A DNA stretch of 64,000 bases, taken from Dokdonella_A sp044227025 (GTDB taxonomy: Bacteria; Pseudomonadota; Gammaproteobacteria; Xanthomonadales; Rhodanobacteraceae). The stretch covers positions 496,001-560,000 of the forward strand of contig NZ_JBGAFX010000002.1 in assembly GCF_044227025.1 (NCBI RefSeq), written 5' to 3'. The notes under the pieces were generated by a model, which had not been told where the DNA came from, did not search any database, and saw nothing but the letters and a program-made list of their open reading frames with translations. A program made the translations under genes and the position numbers. Below, one piece after another: positions 48,073 to 57,049 of this stretch. Positions within the stretch are counted from its first letter, which is position 1; every line of letters begins with the position of its first letter.

Positions 48073-48585
48073 ATGACTTCCATGCCCGTCGCGTCGCAGG
48101 ATCCGCTCTATGCCGCCGCCTACGCGGAACTGCATCGGCTGGCGCGCCGCGAGCGCCGACGCGTGGGTGCTCCCGCGACCATCAATACGACCGCGCTGGT
48201 GCACGAGGCATGGTTCAAGCTCGGGCGCAGCGAAGCAGGTGCGGAGGTCGAGCGCAGCGATTTCCTCGCGATCGCCGCGCACGCGATGCGCCAGGTGCTG
48301 GTCGACCATGCGCGGCGGGTGAATGCGCAAAAGCGCCGCCACGTCGCCGTAACGCTCGGCGAGGCGGAACATGAGCCGCCAGCATCAATCGCCCTGCTCG
48401 ATCTCGATGCAGCGCTCAATGCACTTGAAGCGATCGATGAACGGCTCGCACGCATCGTCGAGCTGCACGTGTTCTGCGGGCTCGAATTCGCTGAAATCGC
48501 GGAATCCGAAGGCATTTCCGAGCGCAGCGTATTCCGCCTCTGGCGCACCGCGCGCGTGTTCCTCATGGACGCGCTCGCAGCATGA
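48073..48585 (+). CDS. ECF-type RNA polymerase sigma factor (kinase-linked, TIGR02999-like)
   Basis: A 170-residue sigma factor. Region 2 runs from DPLYAAAYAELHRLARRERR (about 9-28), through TTALVHEAWFKLGRSEAGAE, to FLAIAAHAMRQVLVDHARRV (about 69-88). Region 4 has LNALEAIDERLARIVELHVF (about 118-137) and the helix-turn-helix EFAEIAESEGISERSVFRLW (about 141-160). The HAMRQVLVDHARR block is typical of the kinase-associated ECF group, which has no anti-sigma partner. Its stop overlaps the start of the Ser/Thr kinase gene by four bases. TATGAT at 48040-48045 is a possible -10 box. ATG 48082 is an alternative start. Confidence 0.88.
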   Translation: MTSMPVASQDPLYAAAYAELHRLARRERRRVGAPATINTTALVHEAWFKLGRSEAGAEVERSDFLAIAAHAMRQVLVDHARRVNAQKRRHVAVTLGEAEHEPPASIALLDLDAALNALEAIDERLARIVELHVFCGLEFAEIAESEGISERSVFRLWRTARVFLMDALAA

Positions 48586-51275
48586 GCGCGCACCGCGCCG
48601 ATTGGCCGCGCCTGCTCGATCTGTTCGAGGGCGTCGTCGACGCGCCTGCGACCGAACGTCGGCGCGCGCTCGACGAACTGGCCTCCCGCGAACCGCAGTT
48701 GCACGCCCGGCTGCTGCACCTGCTCGACCTTGACGGGTCGTCCGGCGACTTCGCCGGCGACGTGTCGCGCTGGCGCGATGCGCTGATCGCCGAAGACGTC
48801 GTCGACGATGACGTACCCGAGCGCATCGGACCCTGGCGCATCGTGCGCGAACTCGGTTGCGGTGGCATGGGCCGCGTCCACCTCGCCGAGCGTGCCGACG
48901 GCGCCTATGAACAACGCGTCGCGCTGAAGCAGGTGCGCGGCGAATTCACCAGCGACGCGGCGGTTGCGCGCTTCGTGGCCGAGCGGAACATCCTCGCGCG
49001 GCTCGACCATCCGTGCATCGCAGCGCTCGTCGACGGCGGCGTCGACGATGCGGGACGACCGTGGTTCGCGATGCAGTACGTCGACGGCGTGCCCCTGCCC
49101 GACTACTGCGCTGCGCACGCCAGCACGCTCGCGCAGCGCCTGCGCCTGTTTTGCGACATCTGCGATGCGGTCGCTTATGCGCATCGGCAATTGATCGTGC
49201 ATTGCGACCTGAAGCCTTCCAACGTGCTGGTCGATGCAAGCGGCCAGCCGCGCCTGCTCGATTTCGGCATCGCGCGCCTGCTCGCCGACGAAGCCGCCGG
49301 CACGATGCCGACGCAACTGCGTGCGTTGACGCCGGCTTATGCCGCGCCCGAGCAACTCGCCGGCGAACCGGTCGGCATCGCCAGCGACGTCTACGCCCTC
49401 GGCGTGATGCTGCACGAGTTGCTCGTGGGCCAGCGCCCGTACGCGTCGACGGTCGATTCAGCCGCGGCGTTGGCCGTCGCGCATGCGAAGGGCGAACCGC
49501 CGCCGGCCTCGCGCACGGCCACGGCTACAGGCCCCGTGATGCCACGACGCCTGCGTGGCGACCTCGACCTTATCGTTGCGACTGCGCTGCGCCACGATCC
49601 GGCCCATCGCTACCCCGGCGCCGATGCGCTTGCCGACGACCTGCGACGCCACCTGGCCGGCTGGCCGCTTCGCGCGCAACGCGACAGCGTGCGCCATCGC
49701 CTGCGGAAATTCGTGGCTCGGCACCGCATCGCAGTGCCGCTTGCCCTGCTCGCCACGATTGCCTTGCTCGCAACGACATCGGTCGCGCTGCTGCAGTCAC
49801 GCGATGCCCGGCGCCAGGCCGAGCGCGCGGAATCGGTGCGCAACTTCCTGCTCGACCTGTTCAGGCAGGCCGACCCGGATCGCAGCGGTGAAAGGCCGCT
49901 GACCGCGCGCGAATTGATCGATGCCGGTGCACAACGCGTGCAGCGAGGTCTCGGCAGCGATCCGGACACCCGCGTGGAATTGCTCGGCGTGGTGGGAAAC
50001 CTGTATTCGTCCCTTGGCCAGGTCAGTGCCGCGGCCGACATCTACGAGGCGCGACTCGTCCAGGCACAGCAGTTGTACGCCGCGGGTGATCGACGCGAAG
50101 TGCTGGCACGGCTGGACCTGGCCCAGTCGGAAAGCGAACGCGACCACTTTGAACGCGCCCGGGAACTCGCGCAAGGCGCACTCGCCGAACTCGAACGAAG
50201 CGGCGGCAGCAACGACCTGTTGCGCGCGGATGCCTACGCGCGTCTCGGCTGGACCGAAAAGCTGGCGGGCCGCTACGAGCAGGCCGCCGATTGGCAGCAA
50301 CGACGCATCGCCCTGCTTCGCATCGCCGCTCCAGGCAGTACGGAACTCGCCGGCGCGCTCGATAGCCTCGGTGCGGTACGGCACGCCCAGGGGCACTACG
50401 ACGAATCGGCGCAAGCCTATCGGGAAGCCCTGCAGTTGGCCGAGGCGCATGCCGATTCCCCGCCTTCCCTGCTGCTCGGGATTCGCTACGACCTCGCCCT
50501 CGGCGAACACGAAGCCGGGCACTTCGAGCAGGCCGACCTGCTGTTCAAGCGCAATCTCGAATTCGCGCGCAACGTCTATGGCGAAGAACACCACACGGTT
50601 GCCGACCAGCTGTACCAGATCGGGCAGAACGCCCGCCAGAGTGGCCACGAAGCGGACAGCCTGCCCTGGTTGCGCCAGGCCTTGGCCATCTACGAGCGAC
50701 TCGACGGTCCACGCCACAGTCGAGTAGCCACCGCCTTGACCACGCTTGCGCAAGCGCAGCTGCGCAGCGGCGAGCCGTCGCAGGCGGTCACGGGCTTGGA
50801 ACGCGCGTATCGCATCTACCTCGACACGCTTGGCCCGAAGCATCTCTACACGGCGGTCGGCGAGACCGCGCTCGCGCAGGCGAAACTCGAGACCGGGGAT
50901 GCGACCGGCGCCGAGGCGACGTTCCGCGATGCCCTCGCGAAGTACGCCGACGCCAATCCCGACCACATCTATGTCGAAGCCGTGCGCAAGGGCCTCGGCG
51001 AGGCGCTGCTTGCCCAGCATCGCCCGCACGAGGCCGAACCGCTCCTGCGCCTGGCCTATGCGCACGTATCGGCGAAGTTCGGAGGGGCGGACCAGCGCAG
51101 CGTCGGCATCGCGATCACGCTCGCGAAGTGCCTTCGCGCAATGGATCGCGCGCGCGAAGCCGGCGAGCTGCTTCAGACCACGCGCGCCGATGTCGAGCGG
51201 GGCGCGGATACGCCGACGCGCTCGCGCAATCTGGACAAGCTGAAAGCCGCACTGGATTCGCCGGGACGCGATTGA
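48582..51275 (+). CDS. Membrane Ser/Thr protein kinase with TPR sensor domain
   Basis: An 897-residue kinase. Residues 1-80 form a helical N-terminal region (RLLDLFEGVVDAPATERRRA). The kinase domain spans about 83-350: RELGCGGMGRVHLAERADG (P-loop, about 89-107), VALKQV (Lys near 115), HCDLKPSNVLVD (catalytic loop, about 207-218; Cys replaces the usual Arg, a non-RD kinase), DFGIARLL (about 227-234) and TPAYAAPEQLAGEP. A membrane segment follows (IAVPLALLATIALLATTSVA, about 384-403). Residues about 430-880 are TPR repeats, outside the membrane. It overlaps the ECF sigma gene by four bases and is its likely regulator. Confidence 0.92.
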   Translation: MSAHRADWPRLLDLFEGVVDAPATERRRALDELASREPQLHARLLHLLDLDGSSGDFAGDVSRWRDALIAEDVVDDDVPERIGPWRIVRELGCGGMGRVHLAERADGAYEQRVALKQVRGEFTSDAAVARFVAERNILARLDHPCIAALVDGGVDDAGRPWFAMQYVDGVPLPDYCAAHASTLAQRLRLFCDICDAVAYAHRQLIVHCDLKPSNVLVDASGQPRLLDFGIARLLADEAAGTMPTQLRALTPAYAAPEQLAGEPVGIASDVYALGVMLHELLVGQRPYASTVDSAAALAVAHAKGEPPPASRTATATGPVMPRRLRGDLDLIVATALRHDPAHRYPGADALADDLRRHLAGWPLRAQRDSVRHRLRKFVARHRIAVPLALLATIALLATTSVALLQSRDARRQAERAESVRNFLLDLFRQADPDRSGERPLTARELIDAGAQRVQRGLGSDPDTRVELLGVVGNLYSSLGQVSAAADIYEARLVQAQQLYAAGDRREVLARLDLAQSESERDHFERARELAQGALAELERSGGSNDLLRADAYARLGWTEKLAGRYEQAADWQQRRIALLRIAAPGSTELAGALDSLGAVRHAQGHYDESAQAYREALQLAEAHADSPPSLLLGIRYDLALGEHEAGHFEQADLLFKRNLEFARNVYGEEHHTVADQLYQIGQNARQSGHEADSLPWLRQALAIYERLDGPRHSRVATALTTLAQAQLRSGEPSQAVTGLERAYRIYLDTLGPKHLYTAVGETALAQAKLETGDATGAEATFRDALAKYADANPDHIYVEAVRKGLGEALLAQHRPHEAEPLLRLAYAHVSAKFGGADQRSVGIAITLAKCLRAMDRAREAGELLQTTRADVERGADTPTRSRNLDKLKAALDSPGRD

Positions 51276-52856
51276 CTATGGCAACACGTCCCCGAGGCCG
51301 TCACGGAAGATCACGTCGTTGGTGAGTACCCGCGCAATCGTCCAGTCCGCGATCGGTCCTTCACCGAGTATCTCGCCGTCGAGGTTGCCCGCTACGACGA
51401 TGTGCCCGTGGTTGTCGAACGCAATCCCCGTGGCGGACTCCGCACCGACGAGCGCACTCGGAAAATCGAGGCTGAGGATCGCCAACCCGAGGCCATCGTT
51501 GCCGAAGCTGGCATCGCGGGAAAAGTCGGCGTTGAACCGGATCAGGCCCGTATCGGACGGTGCGTGCGCGGCATCGGTCGTCCCCGCCCAGCCTGCGACG
51601 ACGAGTTTGCCGTCCGGCTGGCGCAGCATCGTGTTGATCGTGTTGTAGATGCCCGGAAAAGCGAGCGACTGGAAGTACGCGAAGGCGTCCTGGCGCGTGC
51701 TGGTTCCTGCACCCGTTACCTCCGCGAGCGCGTACGTGCTGGCGAGGCCCGGCGTGCCGCCGCCGAGCGCGCTGATGAAACGGTTCTCGCCGCCGATCAC
51801 GACGCCGTAGCCGACCTGCTCGTATCCGCTGCCCGGGCGCGCGACCGCGGCGTTGCAGAAGTTGTCGCCCTCGTTGGTGCTGCCCGCCGGGAAGTCGATG
51901 TCGACCCGGCCGCTGCCGCCGCCGAAATTCGCATCAACCGAGAACTCCGCGTCGAACAGCGAGCGCCGCAGCGCGAAGACTCCGCAGTTGCGGTTGGAGA
52001 GGTCCGGATAGTTCGCATGCGTGACCGTGCCGACCAGGTAAAGCTCCTCGTGCGCGGGAATGAAGCAGCCCTGCCCGCACGACGTGCCCGGAATCTCCTC
52101 GCGCACGATCGCGCTGGCCCAGTCGTCAAGGCTGCCGCCGGCGTCGAACGCGGCACTGCGCGAATACAGGAATCCGCCGTCGGGGTCGAGCGCGAGCAGG
52201 TAGAAGTCCCGATCGGAGGCGTTCACCACGATCATGTTGCCCGCAGCGTACAACGTGCCGTCCGTGCTGATCGCGAGCGCCGACAACGCGGTGCGTGCAT
52301 TGCCGAGGAAGAAGCTGTTGCTGCTGCCCCCGAACGAAATGTCGGCGTAGCCGGTCGGCGTGAGGCGCTGCATCCACGCGTAGTTGACGCCGGATTGGGT
52401 GATCGTGCCGCCCCAGACGATGCGCCCGTCACCGAGAACCTTGACGAACGCCGGACGGCAGTCGACCGAGCCGCCGTTGAAATTCTCCAGCACGGTGCCG
52501 TTCGAGGAAGGACCGAACGATGCGTCGGCCGCTCCATCCGGCCCCACCCGCAGCAGGGAGCAGGCGAACTGGCTGCCGCCGCCATAGGCGTTCCACGCAC
52601 GACCGGCCACCAGGATTCGCCCATTCGCCTTCACGGCGACGGCCGCACTCTCGTCGCGGTCGGTGGACGGCGCGGCACCGCCGCGATCCCAGGCGTAATC
52701 CCACAAGCCGGGACGCCCGAACGAATACGTCGTATCGCTGAGCGGAGGATTGAACGACGGGTCGAGCGAGCCGTCGCTATTGGCGCCCGCGAGACCTATC
52801 CACGCCCCTGCGGCCCACACAAGGGAGTACCTCAGGACGTTGTTTGTCCGCTTCAT
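51276..52856 (-). CDS. Secreted delta-60-repeat protein with degenerate IFxNGFE tail
   Basis: A 526-residue exported protein of the delta-60 repeat group, predicted to fold as a beta-propeller. A signal peptide is at 1-24 (YSLVWAAGAWIGLAGA). Repeat cores include DGSLDPSF (about 28-35), VKANGRILVAGRAW, GPDGAADASFG (about 104-114), PTGYADISFG, QPDGKLVVAGWAG (about 415-427) and FSRDASFGNDGLG. It ends NDVIFRDGLGDVLP, a variant of the tail on three other secreted proteins; its last 51 bases are about 80% identical in DNA to those of the M64 protease gene. GGGAGG precedes the ATG. Function unknown. Confidence 0.82.
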   Translation of the reverse strand: MKRTNNVLRYSLVWAAGAWIGLAGANSDGSLDPSFNPPLSDTTYSFGRPGLWDYAWDRGGAAPSTDRDESAAVAVKANGRILVAGRAWNAYGGGSQFACSLLRVGPDGAADASFGPSSNGTVLENFNGGSVDCRPAFVKVLGDGRIVWGGTITQSGVNYAWMQRLTPTGYADISFGGSSNSFFLGNARTALSALAISTDGTLYAAGNMIVVNASDRDFYLLALDPDGGFLYSRSAAFDAGGSLDDWASAIVREEIPGTSCGQGCFIPAHEELYLVGTVTHANYPDLSNRNCGVFALRRSLFDAEFSVDANFGGGSGRVDIDFPAGSTNEGDNFCNAAVARPGSGYEQVGYGVVIGGENRFISALGGGTPGLASTYALAEVTGAGTSTRQDAFAYFQSLAFPGIYNTINTMLRQPDGKLVVAGWAGTTDAAHAPSDTGLIRFNADFSRDASFGNDGLGLAILSLDFPSALVGAESATGIAFDNHGHIVVAGNLDGEILGEGPIADWTIARVLTNDVIFRDGLGDVLP

Positions 52857-52937
52857 CGCCAGCCTCCCGCTGCCTGCACCACGTACTGGATACGCAGGAC
52901 TGCGGCGTGGACTGCCAGCGAACCATGGACGCGACGC

Positions 52938-54269
52938 TCAGATCGGGGTCGCCACTGCCAGGCGCCCGATCAGGTCGTGCTCGTCGGTGTGTATGATCTC
53001 GACCTCGACGAACTGGCCGGGCTTGAGCTTGTGCCCGTCATCGATGCGCACGATGCCATCGATCTCCGGCGCATCGGCTTTCGATCGCGCGATCGCGCCA
53101 TCCTCGTCCACTTCGTCGACCAGCACCGTCTGGCGCGTACCAACCTTGCGCGCGAGGCGCGCCGCCGAGATATCCGCCTGCGTTTCCATGAAGCGCTCCA
53201 GGCGTTCTTCCTTGATCGCGTCGGGTACGGGATCCGGCAAGTCGTTCGCCCTCGCGCCATCGACCGGCGAGTAGGTGAATGCACCGACGCGATCCAGCTG
53301 CGCCTCGTGCAGGAACGCGAGCAGCTCCTCGAACTCGGCTTCGGTCTCGCCCGGAAAACCGACGATGAAGGTGCTGCGGATGGTCAGGTCCGGGCAGCCC
53401 TTGCGCCAGGCCTGCACGCGCGCGAGCACCTTGTCGACCGCACCGGGGCGCTTCATGAGTTTCAGGATGCGCGGGCTCGCGTGCTGGAACGGGATGTCGA
53501 GGTACGGCAGGATTTTCCCATCCGCCATCAGCGGGATCACGTCGTCGACATGCGGATACGGATAGACATAGTGCAGGCGCGTCCACACGCCCAGTTCCGC
53601 GAGGCCTTCGCACAGGCCATTCATGCGCGTCGCGCGCACCTTGCCGCGCCAATCGCGTTCGGCGTACTTGAGGTCTACGCCGTAGGCGCTGGTGTCCTGC
53701 GACACGACCAGCAATTCCTTGACGCCACCCTTGACCAGCTTCTCCGCCTCGACCAGCACCTCGTCGACCGGTCGCGAAACCAGGTCGCCGCGCATCGAAG
53801 GGATGATGCAGAACGTGCAGCGGTGGTTGCAGCCTTCGGAAATCTTCAGGTACGCGTAATGCTTCGGCGTCAGCTTGATCCCCTGCGGCGGCACCAGGTC
53901 GAGGAACGGGTCGTGCTTGGGCGGCAGTGCCGCATGCACCGCGTTCATCACGCTGGCGTAGTCCTGCGGTCCCGAGATCGACAGCACGTCCGGGTGCGCC
54001 TCGCGGATCACCTCGGCGCGCTTGCCGAGGCAGCCGGTGACGATGACCTTGCCATTCTCCTCCAGCGCCTCACCGATTGCGTCAAGCGATTCGGTCACCG
54101 CCGCGTCGATGAAGCCGCAGGTATTGACCACCACGACATCGGCGGAGTCGTAGTCGGGCACGATGTCATACCCTTCCACCCGCAACTGGGTCAGGATGCG
54201 TTCGGAGTCGACGAGGGCCTTCGGGCAGCCGAGGCTGACGAAACCGACCTTGGGATTGCGGCGTGACAT
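52938..54269 (-). CDS. rimO: Ribosomal protein S12 methylthiotransferase RimO
   Basis: A 443-residue radical-SAM enzyme that adds a methylthio group to Asp88 of ribosomal protein S12. The N-terminal UPF0004 domain has VGFVSLGCPKALVDSERIL (about 8-26), with Cys ligands at LGCPK, VVNTCGFIDAA (near 51) and VTGCLGKRAE (near 85). The radical-SAM CxxxCxxC is in EGCNHRCTFCIIPSMRG (about 149-165), then IRSTFIVGFPGETEAEF (about 294-310). The C-terminal TRAM domain has the ending HDLIGRLAVATPI. Normal length. An upstream ATG would add eight residues; ATG 54269 fits the family start. Confidence 0.95.
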   Translation of the reverse strand: MSRRNPKVGFVSLGCPKALVDSERILTQLRVEGYDIVPDYDSADVVVVNTCGFIDAAVTESLDAIGEALEENGKVIVTGCLGKRAEVIREAHPDVLSISGPQDYASVMNAVHAALPPKHDPFLDLVPPQGIKLTPKHYAYLKISEGCNHRCTFCIIPSMRGDLVSRPVDEVLVEAEKLVKGGVKELLVVSQDTSAYGVDLKYAERDWRGKVRATRMNGLCEGLAELGVWTRLHYVYPYPHVDDVIPLMADGKILPYLDIPFQHASPRILKLMKRPGAVDKVLARVQAWRKGCPDLTIRSTFIVGFPGETEAEFEELLAFLHEAQLDRVGAFTYSPVDGARANDLPDPVPDAIKEERLERFMETQADISAARLARKVGTRQTVLVDEVDEDGAIARSKADAPEIDGIVRIDDGHKLKPGQFVEVEIIHTDEHDLIGRLAVATPI

Positions 54270-54475
54270 GGATATCCGGCGGGTGACCTGCAACCGCCCA
54301 TTTTATCCCTGAATCGGCGCGGGCGGCCATGTCGGCATGCGTCTGCGCCCAGTCGGTCGGTAAGAAGCGGCTGGCCCGCTCCTGCCAGGTCGGAAGCGCG
54401 CTTCCCTGCTAAGATCCATGCGGCGCCGCGCCACGCGGCCAGCTCTTGTACGGCCGGCGGGGGACGGGCCGCGCG

Positions 54476-56590
54476 ATGCATCGAGGGTTGTTCCTGTCCG
54501 GCGGCCGGCTTGCAAAGCGGATGCTCGCAGTTTCATTGACCATCGCCACCGCGTTGATCGGACCCTACGCGGACGCGGTCGATTCCACCTTTCCACTTGC
54601 ACGGCTCGCGGCCGGCAGCCGACATGCTGCGGCCAGCGTCGAAAGCGTGCTGGCCGACAATGCGACCTTGCTGCTCGCGCAGGCATTCGCCGGTACGGCG
54701 GCACGGCAGGCCTTGCTGAGGGCGGTCGGTTATTTCTCGCTCGCGCTCGATGTGCCGGAAGTCGCCGATCGCCAATGGACGAGCGCGCTGGAGATTGCCG
54801 CTCGGAACGGCGACTCCGCGGCGATGCTCGAACTCACCGAACTCGCGATGCAGACCTCGGTCGCGCTTGGCGACTACGAGCGCAGCAGCCGGCTTGCTGA
54901 ACATCTGCGCACGCAGGCGCAGGCAAGTCACGAGCCGTCTACAGAAGGACAGGCGGAAAACGCGCTAGGCGTGATCGCGCGCAGGCGGGGCCAACTCGAC
55001 CAGGCATTCAGCCACCAGCAACGGGCGGTCGCCCTGTTCAAACGGGCCAACGACGGCATCGGCGCCATGCGCGCACTGTCCGACCTCGGCACCGTCATGC
55101 GCGACCGCGGAGATTTCGCCGGCGCCCTGAAGGCACAGCTCGAGGCAACGGCGGAGCGCGAACGCTCCGGCGATCGCCTCGCCAACGTCTACCGGAACCT
55201 CGCCCTGCTGTATCGCGAGATAGAGGACATCTCGGCCTCGCGCACGTACTTCCAGCGCGCGCTGCAGGAAGCGTTGCGCGACGGCGTGCCTTCGACCTAT
55301 GCATCGGTGACCGGCGCCTATGCCAGCCTGCTCAACGACGTCGACGAATACGATGCGGCGCAGAAGGCGGCGAACGAGGCACTGGCCATCGACACCGCGC
55401 TCGGCGATCGCCCGCACCAGGGTTTCGAGCACCTGGAAATCGGTCGCGCGCGAATCGGGCTCAAGGACACCACCAGCGCACTGCTCGAACTCGAACAGTC
55501 GCTCGCGATCGGACGCGAACTCGGCCAGCGCGAACTGGTCGCACGCTCGCTGCTGCACCTGACCGAGATCTCGCTCGGGCAGCATGACAAGGTGCGTGCG
55601 CGTGGCCTCCTCGACGAGGCGATCGCGGGCCTCGAAGCGACCCGCCTGCGGCCGCAACTGGCACAGGCGTACGCGCTGCGCGAGCAGCTCGCCCGCGCGG
55701 AACACGACGACACCGACGCACTGCGTTTCGCCCACAAGGCGGCGGTCGCGCGCGAGGAACTGATCGGAATCCGCGCCAGCCGCCAGCTCGCCGCGCTCGA
55801 AGTGGCGCACGCACGCTCCGACTCGGAGCAGCGCCTCGCCATGCTCGCCAAGGACAACGAATTGCAGTCGGCGCGACTGCAGGCGCAGTCGCTGCAGCGT
55901 CGTCTTGGCGGCATCGCACTCGCCGGACTGGTGCTCGCCCTCGTGGCGCTCATCTGGCGCTATCGCGGCATCCGCCGCCTCAACGATGCCCTCGGCGTGC
56001 GCAATGCCGAGATCGAGCGCCATCGCGCCGCGCTCGGCCATGCCAACGACGCGCTGCAGAAGCAGGCTGCCGACCTCTACCTGGCCGCAACGACCGACGC
56101 ACTGACCGGCGTCCTCAATCGCAGCAGCCTGCTCGAACAGCTCGACCGATGCCTGCCGGAATGCGAAGCGGGTGCGAAACCACTTGCCGTCATGCTGATC
56201 GACTTCGACAACTTCAAGCAGATCAACGATCGCTGCGGCCACCTGTTCGGCGATCAGGTGCTGGTGGCCGGCGCGCGCGCGATGCGCGAACGGCTGTCCG
56301 ACGAAGACCTGCTCGGCCGCTTCGGTGGCGAGGAGTTCATCGTGATCGCCTGCAATCGCGACCCGGAGCAGGTGCTCGCGTTGGCGGAGCGCCTGCGCGA
56401 GGACGTCGCCGCCCAGCTCGCATGGACCGCGCCCGAACTGCGTTCGATCGCGACGATCAGCATCGGCCTGACCTTCCTCGCCGACTTCGAACCGCCGACA
56501 CGCTCGGCCGCCCTGCTCGAGGCCGCCGACCGCGCGCTCTACGACGCGAAACGCGACGGCCGCAATCGCGTGCGGCGGTACGCCGCGTAG
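54476..56590 (+). CDS. TPR-GGDEF diguanylate cyclase
   Basis: A 704-residue membrane-bound enzyme that makes cyclic di-GMP. An N-terminal signal or anchor (MLAVSLTIATALIGPYADAV, about 16-35) leads to a TPR-rich periplasmic region (about 60-470). A membrane segment, GGIALAGLVLALVALIWRYR (about 479-498), and a short coiled coil, EIERHRAALGHANDALQKQA (about 512-531), precede the GGDEF domain (about 540-704). The active motif is GRFGGEEFIV (near 619-628) with VMLIDFDNFKQIND upstream. The I-site RxxD expected five residues before GGEEF reads SDED, so product inhibition is probably absent. The TPR part would sense an unknown periplasmic partner. Confidence 0.9.
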   Translation: MHRGLFLSGGRLAKRMLAVSLTIATALIGPYADAVDSTFPLARLAAGSRHAAASVESVLADNATLLLAQAFAGTAARQALLRAVGYFSLALDVPEVADRQWTSALEIAARNGDSAAMLELTELAMQTSVALGDYERSSRLAEHLRTQAQASHEPSTEGQAENALGVIARRRGQLDQAFSHQQRAVALFKRANDGIGAMRALSDLGTVMRDRGDFAGALKAQLEATAERERSGDRLANVYRNLALLYREIEDISASRTYFQRALQEALRDGVPSTYASVTGAYASLLNDVDEYDAAQKAANEALAIDTALGDRPHQGFEHLEIGRARIGLKDTTSALLELEQSLAIGRELGQRELVARSLLHLTEISLGQHDKVRARGLLDEAIAGLEATRLRPQLAQAYALREQLARAEHDDTDALRFAHKAAVAREELIGIRASRQLAALEVAHARSDSEQRLAMLAKDNELQSARLQAQSLQRRLGGIALAGLVLALVALIWRYRGIRRLNDALGVRNAEIERHRAALGHANDALQKQAADLYLAATTDALTGVLNRSSLLEQLDRCLPECEAGAKPLAVMLIDFDNFKQINDRCGHLFGDQVLVAGARAMRERLSDEDLLGRFGGEEFIVIACNRDPEQVLALAERLREDVAAQLAWTAPELRSIATISIGLTFLADFEPPTRSAALLEAADRALYDAKRDGRNRVRRYAA

Positions 56591-57049
56591 CGCGTTGTGG
56601 TTGCCTTTCGCGAGAACCGAGCCGCATCCCTGCGCGTTCGTCCCGCATCCCTGCGGGCCGGTTACCTTCTCTTGCTTGTCCAAGAGAAGGTAACCCAAGA
56701 GAAGGACACCCCCGCGGCAACGCCCGCAGGGCATCCTGCCCTGCGGGTGCGTGAACGCCGGCCGAGGTTCGCCGATAGCGCATCCATGCGCTGACGGCGA
56801 ACGCGCGCGCATCGTGCGCGCGCCCCTGCGGGCTTTTTCGTCCGCCGTTCACCGTTGCCGAAGGGGACCCCGGATAGAAGCGGCGCGCTCCTGCGCGCAG
56901 AAGCTTAGCAGCAGCAACGTTCACCTCGCGCACAGGCGTTCATACGGGCGAATAACCCCGCGGGCGCAGTGCGATCAATAGCCTGCGCTCGGACTCGCAT
57001 ATTCGTGCCGCGTCGCTTAGCCTTCGTCTTCCACGACGGAGCCGGAACC
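56591..57049. other. 459-base non-coding region with several hairpins
   Basis: No convincing gene. From left: a CCCGCATCCCTGCGGG-type palindrome near 56642, the 15-bp hairpin at 56660-56695, a second hairpin GCCCGCAGGGCA/TGCCCTGCGGG near 56723-56748, a GC-rich CGCGCGC/GCGCGCG palindrome near 56803-56823 and a CGCGCTCCTGCGCG element near 56884. The segment from about 56640 to 56880 has the density of a composite repeat. The final 100 bases should hold the promoter of the 5-oxoproline operon; CACGACGGAGCCGGAACC precedes the ATG. Confidence 0.6.
56660..56695. repeat. Perfect 15-bp hairpin GGTTACCTTCTCTTG
   Basis: GGTTACCTTCTCTTG (56660-56674) and CAAGAGAAGGTAACC (56681-56695) are exact inverse complements around CTTGTC. 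The sequence is of the AAGAAAGTAACCAAAGAAA repeat class of gammaproteobacteria. It is followed by a further CAAGAGAAGG (56696-56705). Confidence 0.85.

Noticed and set aside
51402..54266. Plus-strand frame of 954 residues
   Set aside because: It is antisense to the delta-60 gene and rimO, both with strong family motifs. Its length comes from composition.
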